A stretch of DNA of 17,087 nt, from positions 1 through 17,087 of the forward strand of contig JBALVO010000078.1 in assembly GCA_036961445.1 (NCBI GenBank), written 5' to 3'. The notes beneath the pieces are model-generated. The model worked only from the letters and a program-made list of their open reading frames with translations. It did no database searches and had not been told where the DNA came from. Below, piece by piece: positions 6,211 to 14,158 of the stretch. Source of the stretch: JBALVO01 sp036961445 (GTDB lineage Bacteria; Pseudomonadota; Gammaproteobacteria; Pseudomonadales; Halieaceae). The stretch's first letter is position 1; every line of letters begins with the position of its first letter. The translations under genes and the position numbers were made by a program.

Positions 6211-7215
6211 TTAATTGGCCATCCATTCAGGGTAGGGCAATTTGCGCTTCCACAGAAATTCCGGGTTGAACAACTTACTCTGGTAACGACTACCGGAATC
6301 ACACAAGATGGTGACGATGGTATGGCCGGGGCCGAGCTCTTTTGCCAGAGCCACGGCGCCGGCAATATTGATGCCAGCGGAGCCGCCTATGGAAATGCCT
6401 TCATTTTTCAGCAGATCAAAGACATAGGGCAGAGCCACGTCATCATCCACCTGGCATGAAAAATCTACCTCCAGGCCCGCCAGGTTACCCGGTACGAAAG
6501 AGACGCCAATGCCCTCTGCGATGGACTCACCCTCGGATTTCAGTTCACCGCCGTTATAGTAACTGTAAAGAGATGAGCCCATGGGATCTGCAAGGCCGAT
6601 CTTTACCTCCGGATTATGCTCGCGCAGCGCAGCCGCAACGCCTGCCAGTGTCCCGCCTGTTCCTACTGAGCAGATAAAGCCGTCTATCTTTTTATCGGTC
6701 TGTTCCCAGATTTCCTGTCCTGTGGTGTCGTAATGTATCTGCAGGTTGGCAGGGTTATCGAACTGTCTTGCCCAGATGGCGCCATGCTCCTCTTCCTTGG
6801 CTCGCCCATGAGCGACTCTCTCTGCTGTGTGAATGTAGTGATGGGAGTCGGAGTAGGGGACGGAGGGAACCAGTAATAACTCCGCACCAAGCATCTCCAG
6901 TTGCTGAATTTTCTCCTGGCTGGCATTTTGTGGCGCCACAATGACGCACTCATATCCCAGCGCGTTGGCCACCAGAGTCAGGCCTATACCCGTATTTCCC
7001 GCAGTACCTTCAACGATGACACCGCCGGGTCTCAATTCGCCGGCACGTTCAGCCGCGCGAATGATACCCAGGGCCGTGCGATCTTTTACCGAACCACCGG
7101 GGTTCATAAATTCGGCCTTGCCGTAGATGTTACAACCGGTGAGTTCAGAAACCTTGCGCAGGTGTAGTAGTGGGGTATTACCGATAATATCGGGTAACAG
7201 GCGCTGATTGGTCAT
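6211..7215 (-). CDS. PLP-dependent cysteine synthase (O-acetylserine sulfhydrylase family)
   Basis: This 334-residue fold-type II PLP enzyme would make L-cysteine from O-acetylserine and sulfide. Visible landmarks are IIGNTPLLHL at 10-19, the PLP lysine K44 in NPGGSVKDR, the substrate loop EGTAGNTGIGL, the phosphate-binding GTGGTLAG and a C-terminal CDSGSRYQSKLFNPEFL segment. The loop reads EGTAGNTG instead of the EPTSGNTG of standard CysK, and the C-terminal tail resembles the 'cysteine synthase 2' type known from fungi and some proteobacteria, so I do not assign cysK or cysM. No haem or CBS regulatory domain is present. The ATG at 7215 follows CAGGAGA with about 6 nt spacing. It reads away from the esterase-type gene behind it, with a 77-bp gap and no clear promoter. 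Confidence 0.88.
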   Translation of the reverse strand: MTNQRLLPDIIGNTPLLHLRKVSELTGCNIYGKAEFMNPGGSVKDRTALGIIRAAERAGELRPGGVIVEGTAGNTGIGLTLVANALGYECVIVAPQNASQEKIQQLEMLGAELLLVPSVPYSDSHHYIHTAERVAHGRAKEEEHGAIWARQFDNPANLQIHYDTTGQEIWEQTDKKIDGFICSVGTGGTLAGVAAALREHNPEVKIGLADPMGSSLYSYYNGGELKSEGESIAEGIGVSFVPGNLAGLEVDFSCQVDDDVALPYVFDLLKNEGISIGGSAGINIAGAVALAKELGPGHTIVTILCDSGSRYQSKLFNPEFLWKRKLPYPEWMAN

Positions 7216-7292
7216 TGCCGTCTCCTGAGTTTATTTTTTGAGTCTGCCCCGCATTATCATCCCATCACGCACATTAGCCAAGCGCGGCCTGC

Positions 7293-8879
7293 CTAATGAT
7301 AGGGTGCCCTTAGATAGGGTAACTCCTGCCAGAAACGGCAGTCTTGTTTGTGGACACCGTTGGCGATACTGTTTTGCAGGTTAAATAACAGTGTCTGGTC
7401 ACTGTCTCCATAAGCTGGCCAGGTAATCGGGCCACTGCCATTGGGGTTTCCGCTGCGCGCAAACGTTCCCCAATAGCTCATCATACTGTCTGCCAGTGCT
7501 GTTTCTTTTTCTTTAAAATTCTGTCGCGTGAAACTCATCGGTTGTCCGAAAACGTATTGGATCTCGGCGGCGTGGAATGCCTTCAGATCCGCCCAGGGAA
7601 TGAAGAAGGGCGCTTCCCGATAGTTGAATTGGTACGACCACAAGGGGACGTGATTGCTCAGGGCCTGTGCCTGCTGACGCGCCATGCAATTGAAGTAGCC
7701 ATCGCTAAAAGATGCGGTTAGCGCTGCATAGGGGCTTTCATAGTCCGCCAGTGGATATTGCTGCGCTACTTGTTCTGCCAGCTCGGAACTGCCTGTCAAA
7801 TACTCCAGTCGGGTCAGGTACTGCTCCGCTTGTAGTGGTTTAAAGCGCAGGTTATGCGACATCCAGATCAGCAGCGTAGCCTCATCCAGGGTAGAGCCAT
7901 TAATCACCGGTACCTTGTTGAACTGACCGGACTCGAAGGCATCCATAAACTGCAGCGGTAGTACCTTGTCATCGTGCACTGGCCACCAGAAAGTGAACCC
8001 CTTGCCAAAACCCAGCGAGGGATCCGGAGGCAGAGTGTTAGCGACTTCCTCGGCACTTTTTTTGCGCATGCAGCCCAATGTGTCTGTGGCGGTATCGCAG
8101 CCCAGGCTGGCTTCAGCCTTGGCGCCCAGTTTGCTTACGGCGGCTCTTGATGACATAGGACCTACGCAGGGGCCGCTTTGTATAACGGCCTGGTGGAACA
8201 GGCCGCTGGCCAAAGGGGACGCCAGTTGTGCACAAACACTGATGCCGCCGGCGGACTGGCCAAAGATCGTGACATTATCCGGGTCACCACCAAACGCACG
8301 TATATTGGCTTGCACCCAGCGCAGTGCTGCGGTCTGGTCTTCGATACCGTAGTTGCCCGAGGTGGGGTGCTCCGCGTCTTCGTTTGTGAGCGCCTGGTGT
8401 GCCATGAAACCGAAGATTCCCAGACGGTAATTGATGGTGACAACGACAACATCCTGGCGCGCTGCCAGGCGTTGGCCGTCTTCTTTGGTGTAGCTACCCT
8501 GACCAATGATGAAGCCGCCGCCGTGCAGCCACACCATGACAGGCATTGGTTTGTCCGGTTTTTCCGCTGGAGTCCACACGTTTAGATACAGGCAGTCTTC
8601 ATCCCCCGTGAGCGATCCAGAGAGGGGTGAGAACTGTACACAAATATTGGCATTGTGCTGCGCGCTCAAAGTCCCTTGCCAAGGCTCAATTGGGAGCGGT
8701 GCACGCCATCGCAGATCCCCAACGGGCGGCTGGGCATAGGGAACACCCAGGTAATGCTCAACATTTTCATCCACATAGCCCAGCAATTCGCCTTTGGGAG
8801 TTTGCAGTTGCACCGGCGTTTTGCTGCAGGCTCCAAGAGCGGTAATCCCAAGGAGTAGCACCAGGAGTCGAGTTGGCAT
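7293..8879 (-). CDS. Type-B carboxylesterase, predicted lipoprotein
   Basis: An alpha/beta-hydrolase of the carboxylesterase/cholinesterase family, 528 residues from the chosen start, expected to hydrolyse carboxylic esters at the cell envelope. The start at ATG 8879-8877 gives MPTRLLVLLLGITALGACS, a lipoprotein signal with Cys18 in LGAC; Ser at the next position favours the outer membrane. Downstream come the oxyanion motif HGGG at 119-122, the EDCLYLNVW family signature at 94-102, the nucleophile Ser209 in GQSAGG, a likely acidic residue in STLDEATL and the catalytic His in AFHAAEIQYVFG. The frame stays open upstream to an ATG at 8966, but that adds 29 residues without signal character and would overlap truC, so I reject it. 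The Shine-Dalgarno sequence is weak. It is divergent from truC. Natural substrate unknown. Confidence 0.88.
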   Translation of the reverse strand: MPTRLLVLLLGITALGACSKTPVQLQTPKGELLGYVDENVEHYLGVPYAQPPVGDLRWRAPLPIEPWQGTLSAQHNANICVQFSPLSGSLTGDEDCLYLNVWTPAEKPDKPMPVMVWLHGGGFIIGQGSYTKEDGQRLAARQDVVVVTINYRLGIFGFMAHQALTNEDAEHPTSGNYGIEDQTAALRWVQANIRAFGGDPDNVTIFGQSAGGISVCAQLASPLASGLFHQAVIQSGPCVGPMSSRAAVSKLGAKAEASLGCDTATDTLGCMRKKSAEEVANTLPPDPSLGFGKGFTFWWPVHDDKVLPLQFMDAFESGQFNKVPVINGSTLDEATLLIWMSHNLRFKPLQAEQYLTRLEYLTGSSELAEQVAQQYPLADYESPYAALTASFSDGYFNCMARQQAQALSNHVPLWSYQFNYREAPFFIPWADLKAFHAAEIQYVFGQPMSFTRQNFKEKETALADSMMSYWGTFARSGNPNGSGPITWPAYGDSDQTLLFNLQNSIANGVHKQDCRFWQELPYLRAPYH

Positions 8880-8964
8880 GATACGTCCGTGTTTATTTTC
8901 GATTTGATCAAAGATAATGATATTCTCCCACAACTTTTTATAAACGCACATAGCACGAGTGGTC

Positions 8965-9711
8965 ATGATTGACGGTGAAGAGTGTGCGCTGCTATATCGC
9001 GACGATTATCTGGTGGCCGTGAATAAACCATCGGGACTGTTGGTTCACCGCAGCCCTATCGATCGTCATGAAACGCGGTTTGCGCTGCAGATAGTGCGTA
9101 ACCAGGTCGGCCAGCATGTATTTCCGGTACATCGCCTGGACAAGCCCACCTCAGGGGTATTGCTGTTTGGCTTGTCCAGCGCCATGGCCCGGGCACTGTC
9201 TGAGCAGTTCGCGGCGGGAAGCGTGCACAAGCATTACCTGGCAGTCGTCCGTGGACATTGCCCGAGTGCCGGTATTATCGATTATGCGCTTAAGCAACAG
9301 TTGGACAAGATCGCCGACCGAGATAGTCGCACAGACAAGCCTGCACAGGAAGCCCGTACACGGTACAAGCGGTTGGCAACGGTGGAAATCCCGGTCGCGG
9401 TAGATCGCTACCCACAAACGCGATACTCGCTTGTGCACTTATGCCCGGAGACTGGCCGCAAGCATCAGTTGCGCCGTCATATGAAGCATATTGGCCACCC
9501 CATAATTGGTGATGCCAAGCATGGTAAAGGCTTACACAACCGTTTTTTTAAGGCGCAGTATGACTGCCAGCGATTGCTGCTGGCCTGTACCAGGCTGGAA
9601 TTTATCCACCCGATATCCGGGAAGAGACTGGTAGTGGAGGCCGAGCTTGATGCGCCTTTCCTGCGTGTCATCAAGGCGTTTGGATGGCAGAATGCGTTAA
9701 CACAGGTTTGA
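8965..9711 (+). CDS. truC: tRNA pseudouridine(65) synthase TruC
   Basis: A RluA-family pseudouridine synthase of 248 residues. It matches TruC, which makes pseudouridine at position 65 of tRNAs, rather than the rRNA enzymes: LLYRDDYLVAVNKPSGLLVH near the start, the catalytic HRLDKPTSG (Asp59), the TruC-type segment LDKIADRDSR, ATVEIPVAVDRYPQTRY, and the RKHQLRRHMKHIGHPIIGD motif. No S4 domain precedes the catalytic domain, as expected for TruC. I choose ATG 8965 over the GTG at 8959; both have weak ribosome-binding sites. The SDR gene follows after 11 bp, so the two are probably co-transcribed. The upstream gene is divergent, leaving about 85 bp for both promoters. Confidence 0.93.
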   Translation: MIDGEECALLYRDDYLVAVNKPSGLLVHRSPIDRHETRFALQIVRNQVGQHVFPVHRLDKPTSGVLLFGLSSAMARALSEQFAAGSVHKHYLAVVRGHCPSAGIIDYALKQQLDKIADRDSRTDKPAQEARTRYKRLATVEIPVAVDRYPQTRYSLVHLCPETGRKHQLRRHMKHIGHPIIGDAKHGKGLHNRFFKAQYDCQRLLLACTRLEFIHPISGKRLVVEAELDAPFLRVIKAFGWQNALTQV

Positions 9712-9722
9712 AGGGGAAAGTA

Positions 9723-10487
9723 ATGGATGTCAAAAACAAGGTCGCAATCGTCACCGGTTCAAGTTCAGGCGTCGGTGCAGAGTTGGCTGTTAAACTCGCG
9801 GCACTCGGGGCCAGGGTGGTGGTGAACTATGCCAACACATTGGCGGGTGCAGAGCAGACCGTAGCCAGAATTACAGAGGCGGGCGGTGCAGCCATTTTGT
9901 GTCGGGCCGATGTTAGCGATGAAGCCCAATGTGTCAAGCTGGTGGATCAAGCGGTGACTGCTTTCGGGCAGTTGGATATTCTGGTGAACAATGCCGGCAC
10001 CACAACCTATGTCGAACACAAGCAACTGGATAAACTCACCGACGAAATATGGCAGTCCACCCTGGGCACCAACCTTATGGGGCCGTTTTATATGACCCGC
10101 GCGGCGGCGCCGGAAATTGCCAAGCGCGGTGGCGGCGAGATTGTAATGACCTCCAGCATCGCAGGGTTGACTACTAATGGCAGTTCCATGGCTTACTGCG
10201 CCTCCAAGGCAGCCCTTAATAGCATGACCCGCACACTGGCCAAGGCCCTGGGCGAGCAGAATATTCGCGTTAACGCGATTTGCCCCGGCTTGATAGATGG
10301 TCGTTGGGCGCAAGAGGGTTGGGCGGATGACTGGGAGGGGGTGAAAGCCCTGGTGCGCGACAAATCGCCGCTGAGTAAAGTCTCTACGCCTGAGGATGTG
10401 GCGGACAGTATTATGTCGATTATCACCGGGACCGATGTCATGACCGGCCAAATTATTACGATCGACGCTGGCTTTACCATTACCTGA
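9723..10487 (+). CDS. Short-chain dehydrogenase/reductase (FabG-like)
   Basis: A classical SDR of 254 residues, a cytoplasmic NAD(P)-dependent oxidoreductase. The cofactor motif TGSSSGVG is at 11-18, NNAG at 89-92, the catalytic Ser145 in MTSSIAG, Tyr158 and Lys162 in YCASK, and the C-terminal GQIITIDAGFTIT is typical. It resembles 3-oxoacyl-ACP reductases, but isolated genes of this type have many substrates, so no fabG call is made. ATG 9723 follows AAGGGGAA (9711-9718), which overlaps the end of truC, so the pair is probably translated from one mRNA. An earlier in-frame ATG at 9684 lies inside truC and is unlikely. Confidence 0.88.
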   Translation: MDVKNKVAIVTGSSSGVGAELAVKLAALGARVVVNYANTLAGAEQTVARITEAGGAAILCRADVSDEAQCVKLVDQAVTAFGQLDILVNNAGTTTYVEHKQLDKLTDEIWQSTLGTNLMGPFYMTRAAAPEIAKRGGGEIVMTSSIAGLTTNGSSMAYCASKAALNSMTRTLAKALGEQNIRVNAICPGLIDGRWAQEGWADDWEGVKALVRDKSPLSKVSTPEDVADSIMSIITGTDVMTGQIITIDAGFTIT

Positions 10488-10602
10488 GCGACCTGCTGCC
10501 CGGCTGCCAGGAGCGCCAACCCGGCGGCCGAAATTCCATGGGTCTCTGGTATGTTCGGTACACTAGAAGTTTATATTGCAGCGGGCAGTTGGCTGTTGTT
10601 CT

Positions 10603-10621
10603 GTTAATCGAAGTTAATCGA
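10603..10621. repeat. Tandem 9-bp repeat upstream of the glutathione transferase gene
   Basis: GTTAATCGA occurs at 10603-10611 and again at 10613-10621, a 10-bp period ending just before the ribosome-binding site. One helical turn of spacing would put both copies on the same DNA face. It could be an operator or chance. Confidence 0.4.
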
Positions 10622-10636
10622 TAGTAGGAGAGTAAA

Positions 10637-11275
10637 GTGAAATTAATAGGTGTGCAGTTGTCGCCATTCGTGCGCAAAGTAGCGGTGGTCCTGACCCTTA
10701 AGGGACTGGACTATGAGGTGGAGTCGATAATGCCCGGCAGCACTGATGCTGACTTCAGGGCTATCAGTCCGTTGGGAAAAATTCCCGCGCTGGTGGACGG
10801 TGATTTTTCGTTGGCCGATTCCAGTGTGATTTGTGAGTACCTGGATGAGAAGTACCCAGAGCCAGCGGTAATGCCCCAGGGCGTAGAGCAGCGGGCTGAG
10901 GCGCGGTTCCTGGAGGAGTACGGAGATAGCAAACTGGTGGAAGCCACGTCCATTATTTTTATCGAAAAATTTGCCAACCCCAATCTCTTTGGTAAAGAAA
11001 CGGATGCCGAGCGTGTCGCCAGTGCAGAAAAGGAGTTAATACCTCCGCATTTCGATTACCTGGAGACCAGGGTGCCCCAGGAGGGCTTTTTGTTCGGCGC
11101 GCTGAGTACCGCAGATATCAGTATCGTTTCGCCTTTGTATAACGCGGCTTACGGTGGCTATACCGTAGATGCCAGCCGTTGGCCACGTTACGCGGCGTTT
11201 GTGCAGCGGGTAACCGAACATCCTGCGGTCGTTCAGGTGCGAGAAGCGGAGAAGTTGGCGTTGGCGAATAGGTAG
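10637..11275 (+). CDS. Glutathione S-transferase family protein
   Basis: A 212-residue protein with the two-domain GST layout. The N-terminal thioredoxin-fold domain holds LSPFVRKV at 8-15 (Ser9 is the likely glutathione-activating residue), SPLGKIPALVDG with the cis-proline, and the glutathione-binding LADSSVICEYLDEKYP. The helical C-terminal domain ends in ADISIVSPLYNA and RWPRYAAFVQRVTEHPAV. Such enzymes join glutathione to electrophiles or carry out related thiol reactions; the substrate is unknown. Translation starts at GTG 10637, with TAGGAG at 10625-10630 and 6 nt spacing. A gap of about 150 bp from the SDR gene suggests its own promoter, though none is clear. Confidence 0.9.
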   Translation: MKLIGVQLSPFVRKVAVVLTLKGLDYEVESIMPGSTDADFRAISPLGKIPALVDGDFSLADSSVICEYLDEKYPEPAVMPQGVEQRAEARFLEEYGDSKLVEATSIIFIEKFANPNLFGKETDAERVASAEKELIPPHFDYLETRVPQEGFLFGALSTADISIVSPLYNAAYGGYTVDASRWPRYAAFVQRVTEHPAVVQVREAEKLALANR

Positions 11276-11281
11276 GGTGAC

Positions 11282-11314
11282 GCGTGATAGCACGCAAGCG
11301 TTAGCGCATTTTTT
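11282..11314 (+). terminator. Possible intrinsic terminator after the glutathione transferase gene
   Basis: Short GC-rich self-complementary runs (GCGTG-ATAG-CACGC at 11282-11295, then ACGC/GCGT and GCG/CGC pairings to 11307) are followed by six Ts at 11309-11314. The best stem is short and several foldings compete, so this is only a likely terminator. Confidence 0.4.
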
Positions 11315-11324
11315 GACTTCTATG

Positions 11325-11341
11325 GGTGCGCAATGCGCACC
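11325..11341. repeat. REP-like palindrome
   Basis: GGTGCGCA-A-TGCGCACC is a perfect 8-bp inverted repeat with one central base, lying between two genes. Similar GGTGCGC palindromes are dispersed as REP-type elements in several proteobacteria. Only one copy is in this window. Confidence 0.55.
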
Positions 11342-11360
11342 ATTGCCGCACATGCAAATA

Positions 11361-11389
11361 TGGGATTTAGGTCGCTGACCCCGTATAAT
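11361..11389 (+). promoter_or_regulatory. Promoter of gltX
   Basis: A perfect -10 TATAAT at 11384-11389 is followed by a GC-rich discriminator (CGCGGC), giving a start near 11396 and a leader of about 27 nt before the gltX ATG. The -35 region (around 11361-11366) is weak. The GC-rich discriminator would fit growth-rate or stringent control, as for other translation genes. Confidence 0.6.
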
Positions 11390-11422
11390 CGCGGCTCTTC
11401 TTACTCCAGAAACCAGATAACC

Positions 11423-12913
11423 ATGACCGTTCGTACCCGCATTGCGCCGTCACCCACTGGCGACCCTCACGTAGGCACCGCCTATATCGCCCTTTTCAAT
11501 ATGTGTTTTGCCCGAGCCCACGGTGGCAAGTTCCTGCTGCGCATCGAAGATACAGATCAAAGCCGCAGTACCGCAGAGTCTGAGCAGGCTATTCTGGACT
11601 CTCTGCGCTGGCTGGGCCTGGAATGGGATGAAGGTCCGGATGTGGGTGGCGAACACGGGCCCTATCGACAGAGCGAACGCATGGAGCTGTATGGCAAGTA
11701 TGCGCAGCAATTGGTCGATCAGGGTAATGCTTTTATCTGTTACCGCACGGCAGCGGAACTCACCGAATTGCGCGAAGCACGTCGTGCAGAGGGCAACAGT
11801 ACTGCCCTGAAGTATTCGGATCTGCAATTGCCCGAGGATGAGGTGACCAGACGAGCAACGGCTGGCGACCCCCATGTGATTCGTATGATAGTGCCGGAAG
11901 AGGAGGGCGCTTGTGCAGTGGATGATATGCTGCGTGGCACCATCGAGCTGGATTGGAGCATGGTGGATGCGCAGATACTGCTTAAATCGGATGGCATGCC
12001 CACCTACCACCTGGCCAATGTGGTGGACGACCACCTTATGGGGATTACCCATGTACTGCGTGGTGAGGAGTGGATTAATTCAGCGCCCAAACACAAATTA
12101 CTCTATGCGTATTTTGGTTGGGATATGCCGCAGTTGTGCCACCTGCCATTGCTGCGCAACCCGGACAAGTCCAAGTTGAGTAAACGCAAAAACCCCACCA
12201 GCATATTATATTATCAGCGCATGGGCTTTTTGCCTGAGGCGCTGCTGAACTATCTGGGTCGCATGGGCTGGTCTATGCCGGACGACAGTGAGAAGTTTTC
12301 GTTACAGCAAATGTTGGCCCAGTTCGACATTCAGCGCGTATCTTTGGGTGGACCCATTTTCGATGTTGAAAAGCTCAGCTGGCTGAATGGCATGTGGATT
12401 CGCGAGGATTTGGATGAAGCGCAGCTGGCTCAGCGACTGGTGGCATGGGCGTTTAATCAGGAGAATCTGATGAAGGTACTGCCTCATGCCCAGAAGCGTA
12501 TGGAGACCCTGAGTGATTTTGCACCACTGGCAAGTTTCCTGGTCTCTGGTACCTTGCCACTCAATGAAGCGAGCTTTGAGGCGGTGAAAGGCGAGCGTGA
12601 GGATATCGTCAAGGGTATGCAGTTTGCCCTGTGGCGCCTGGAAGCCCAGCGCCACTGGACCCGTGACACGGTATGGCACGATCTGAAAGCTATCGCCGAC
12701 GCAATGGAGGTCAAAGTGAAGGATTTCCTGGCGCCGTTATTCGTTGCCATTGCTGGCTCCAGTGCATCATTTTCCGTGGTGGACTCGATGGAGCTGCTGG
12801 GTCCAGACATGAGTCGCGCACGCATTCGTCACGCCATCGGGGTACTGGGTGGCGTGTCCAAGAAGGCGGCAAAACGCCTGGAAAAAGAGTATCAAGCTTT
12901 AGGTGAGGGTTAG
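11423..12913 (+). CDS. gltX: Glutamate--tRNA ligase
   Basis: A class I aminoacyl-tRNA synthetase of 496 residues that charges tRNA-Glu. It starts MTVRTRIAPSPTGDPHVGTA, with the HIGH-type motif HVGT at 16-19. It continues with LRIEDTDQSRS, GMPTYHLANVVDDHLMGITHVLRGEEW, and the KMSKS-type loop KLSKR at 251-255, and ends in the anticodon-binding helical domain. The frame is open upstream to 11333, but ATG 11423 fits the family N-terminus and lies after the promoter; the ribosome-binding site is poor. At the zinc-site position known from the E. coli enzyme only one Cys remains (Cys106), with no second Cys or Cys/His pair after it, so this is a zinc-less type. The next gene starts 3 bp later. Confidence 0.95.
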   Translation: MTVRTRIAPSPTGDPHVGTAYIALFNMCFARAHGGKFLLRIEDTDQSRSTAESEQAILDSLRWLGLEWDEGPDVGGEHGPYRQSERMELYGKYAQQLVDQGNAFICYRTAAELTELREARRAEGNSTALKYSDLQLPEDEVTRRATAGDPHVIRMIVPEEEGACAVDDMLRGTIELDWSMVDAQILLKSDGMPTYHLANVVDDHLMGITHVLRGEEWINSAPKHKLLYAYFGWDMPQLCHLPLLRNPDKSKLSKRKNPTSILYYQRMGFLPEALLNYLGRMGWSMPDDSEKFSLQQMLAQFDIQRVSLGGPIFDVEKLSWLNGMWIREDLDEAQLAQRLVAWAFNQENLMKVLPHAQKRMETLSDFAPLASFLVSGTLPLNEASFEAVKGEREDIVKGMQFALWRLEAQRHWTRDTVWHDLKAIADAMEVKVKDFLAPLFVAIAGSSASFSVVDSMELLGPDMSRARIRHAIGVLGGVSKKAAKRLEKEYQALGEG

Positions 12914-12916
12914 GTA

Positions 12917-13669
12917 ATGGTTGGAAACATGGCAACATCAATGCTGGCTACCCTGGTGCGCGGTACCAGCGGAATACAAAGTGACCCTGCGGCCGTTAAG
13001 CCAAAAAAGATGCTGCAGCTGTATGATATCGAAAATTGTCCCTACTGCCGTCTGGTGCGCGAAGTATTTACTGAGTTGGACCTGGATGCTGAAATTTATC
13101 CTTGCCCCAAAGGCGGTCAGCGATTTCGTCCGGAGCTCCAGGAGCGCGGTGGTAAGACACAGTTTCCCTATCTGGTGGACCCTAATACCTCAACAGAGAT
13201 GTACGAGTCCCTGGATATCGTAGCCTATCTGTTCAAGACCTATGGCCAGCGCGAATTGCCGCTTAAGTGGAAGGCTGGGAAACTGCAGACCTTGGGTTCG
13301 ATGTTGGCCAGCGCGCCGCGTAGCACGCGTAACCTGTCTGCCAGAAGTAGTGTAGAGCCCGAATATCTGCTGGAGCTATACAGCTTTGAGTCCAGCCCCT
13401 ATGCCCGCCCCGTGCGTGAATTACTGTGCGCCATGGAAATCCCCTACATCTTGCGGAGTTGCGGTCGTACCCAGTTACAGGAATGGATTTTGCCGCCAGT
13501 GCGCAGCAAATTGAATATTACGCCCGACAGCGAGCTGGATAATCGACGCATGCTGCAAGATACCGAAGGCAAGGTGTCCATACCCTATCTGTACGACCCG
13601 AATACACAACAGGGTATGTTCGAGTCAGCCGATATACTGGAATATCTGCAGGACAATTACGCAGCATAA
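12917..13669 (+). CDS. Protein with two tandem GST_N/glutaredoxin-like thioredoxin-fold domains
   Basis: A 250-residue protein built from two copies of a glutathione-transferase N-terminal (glutaredoxin-like) domain. The first (about 32-110) starts LQLYDIENCPYCRLVREV with redox motif CPYC at 41-44, cis-Pro in FPYLVDPNT at 83-91 and YESLDIVAYLF. The second (about 151-249) repeats LELYSFESSPYARPVREL, with SPYA at 160-163 in place of the cysteine motif, then IPYLYDPNT at 222-230 and FESADILEYL. Thus one domain keeps a possible dithiol site and the other has lost it. No helical GST C-terminal domain follows. A thiol-redox or glutathione-related role is likely; the substrate is unknown. ATG 12917 is 3 bp after the gltX stop, so translation is probably coupled. 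An ATG at 12929 is an alternative start. Confidence 0.82.
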   Translation: MVGNMATSMLATLVRGTSGIQSDPAAVKPKKMLQLYDIENCPYCRLVREVFTELDLDAEIYPCPKGGQRFRPELQERGGKTQFPYLVDPNTSTEMYESLDIVAYLFKTYGQRELPLKWKAGKLQTLGSMLASAPRSTRNLSARSSVEPEYLLELYSFESSPYARPVRELLCAMEIPYILRSCGRTQLQEWILPPVRSKLNITPDSELDNRRMLQDTEGKVSIPYLYDPNTQQGMFESADILEYLQDNYAA

Positions 13670-13675
13670 CCTGAT

Positions 13676-14158
13676 TTAATGCTGATGCCCGCCGGGGCCG
13701 TGCGCGTGACCATGGGCCAGCTCTTCTGAGCTGGCAGCGCGTACTTCTACAATCTCTATATCGAAAGTTAAAGCCTGACCTGCCAACGGATGGTTGGTGT
13801 CTACGTCGGCGCTGTGTCTGCCTACTTTAGTAATTGTCACCGGGCGATGGCCTTCGCTAGTGCTTAGTTGCACCACGTCACCTGTCCGCAACTTGCCCTT
13901 GAATGCCAGGTGTTTTACCGGCACACGCTGGGCCTTGTCAGGGTTGTGCAGGCCGTAAGCGTGTTCTGGCGCTACGGTTGCGCTGAATATATCACCGGCG
14001 GCTTTGCCGGTCATTGCCGACTCCAGTCCGCGAATAATATTGTTCGCACCATGCAAGTAAACGCTGGGGTCGGATCCGCGGGAAGTCTCCAGCTCTGTGC
14101 CGGATTCATTGCGCAGGGTGTAGTGAAAAATCACAACGGTTTCAGGTCCGATATTCAA
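13676..14158 (-). CDS. slyD: FKBP-type peptidyl-prolyl cis-trans isomerase, SlyD-like
   Basis: A folding helper that isomerises prolyl bonds. The FKBP part includes VIFHYTLRNESGTELETS, YLHGANNIIRGLESAMTGK, an inserted-flap segment with AYGLHNPDKAQRVP (SlyD type) and the signature NHPLAGQALTFDIEIVEV. The C-terminus is His-rich (HGHAHGPGGHQH, five His), as in SlyD, where such a tail binds nickel. The start is uncertain: I use TTG 14158-14156, which gives a normal SlyD N-terminus (LNIGPETVVIF) and 160 residues. The frame stays open to GTG 14263-14261, but the added 35 residues do not look like SlyD, and a TACAAT -10 element (14256-14251) would put the transcription start inside them. It is convergent with the tandem thioredoxin-fold gene, stop codons 6 bp apart. 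Confidence 0.85.
   Translation of the reverse strand: MNIGPETVVIFHYTLRNESGTELETSRGSDPSVYLHGANNIIRGLESAMTGKAAGDIFSATVAPEHAYGLHNPDKAQRVPVKHLAFKGKLRTGDVVQLSTSEGHRPVTITKVGRHSADVDTNHPLAGQALTFDIEIVEVRAASSEELAHGHAHGPGGHQH

Noticed and set aside
9765..10451. Long minus-strand frame opposite the SDR gene
   Set aside because: The plus-strand SDR has all catalytic motifs in the right order. The antisense frame has none and is a common by-product of GC-biased codons.
11450..12052. 200-codon minus-strand frame opposite gltX
   Set aside because: It lies over the universally conserved catalytic half of glutamyl-tRNA synthetase and resembles no protein.
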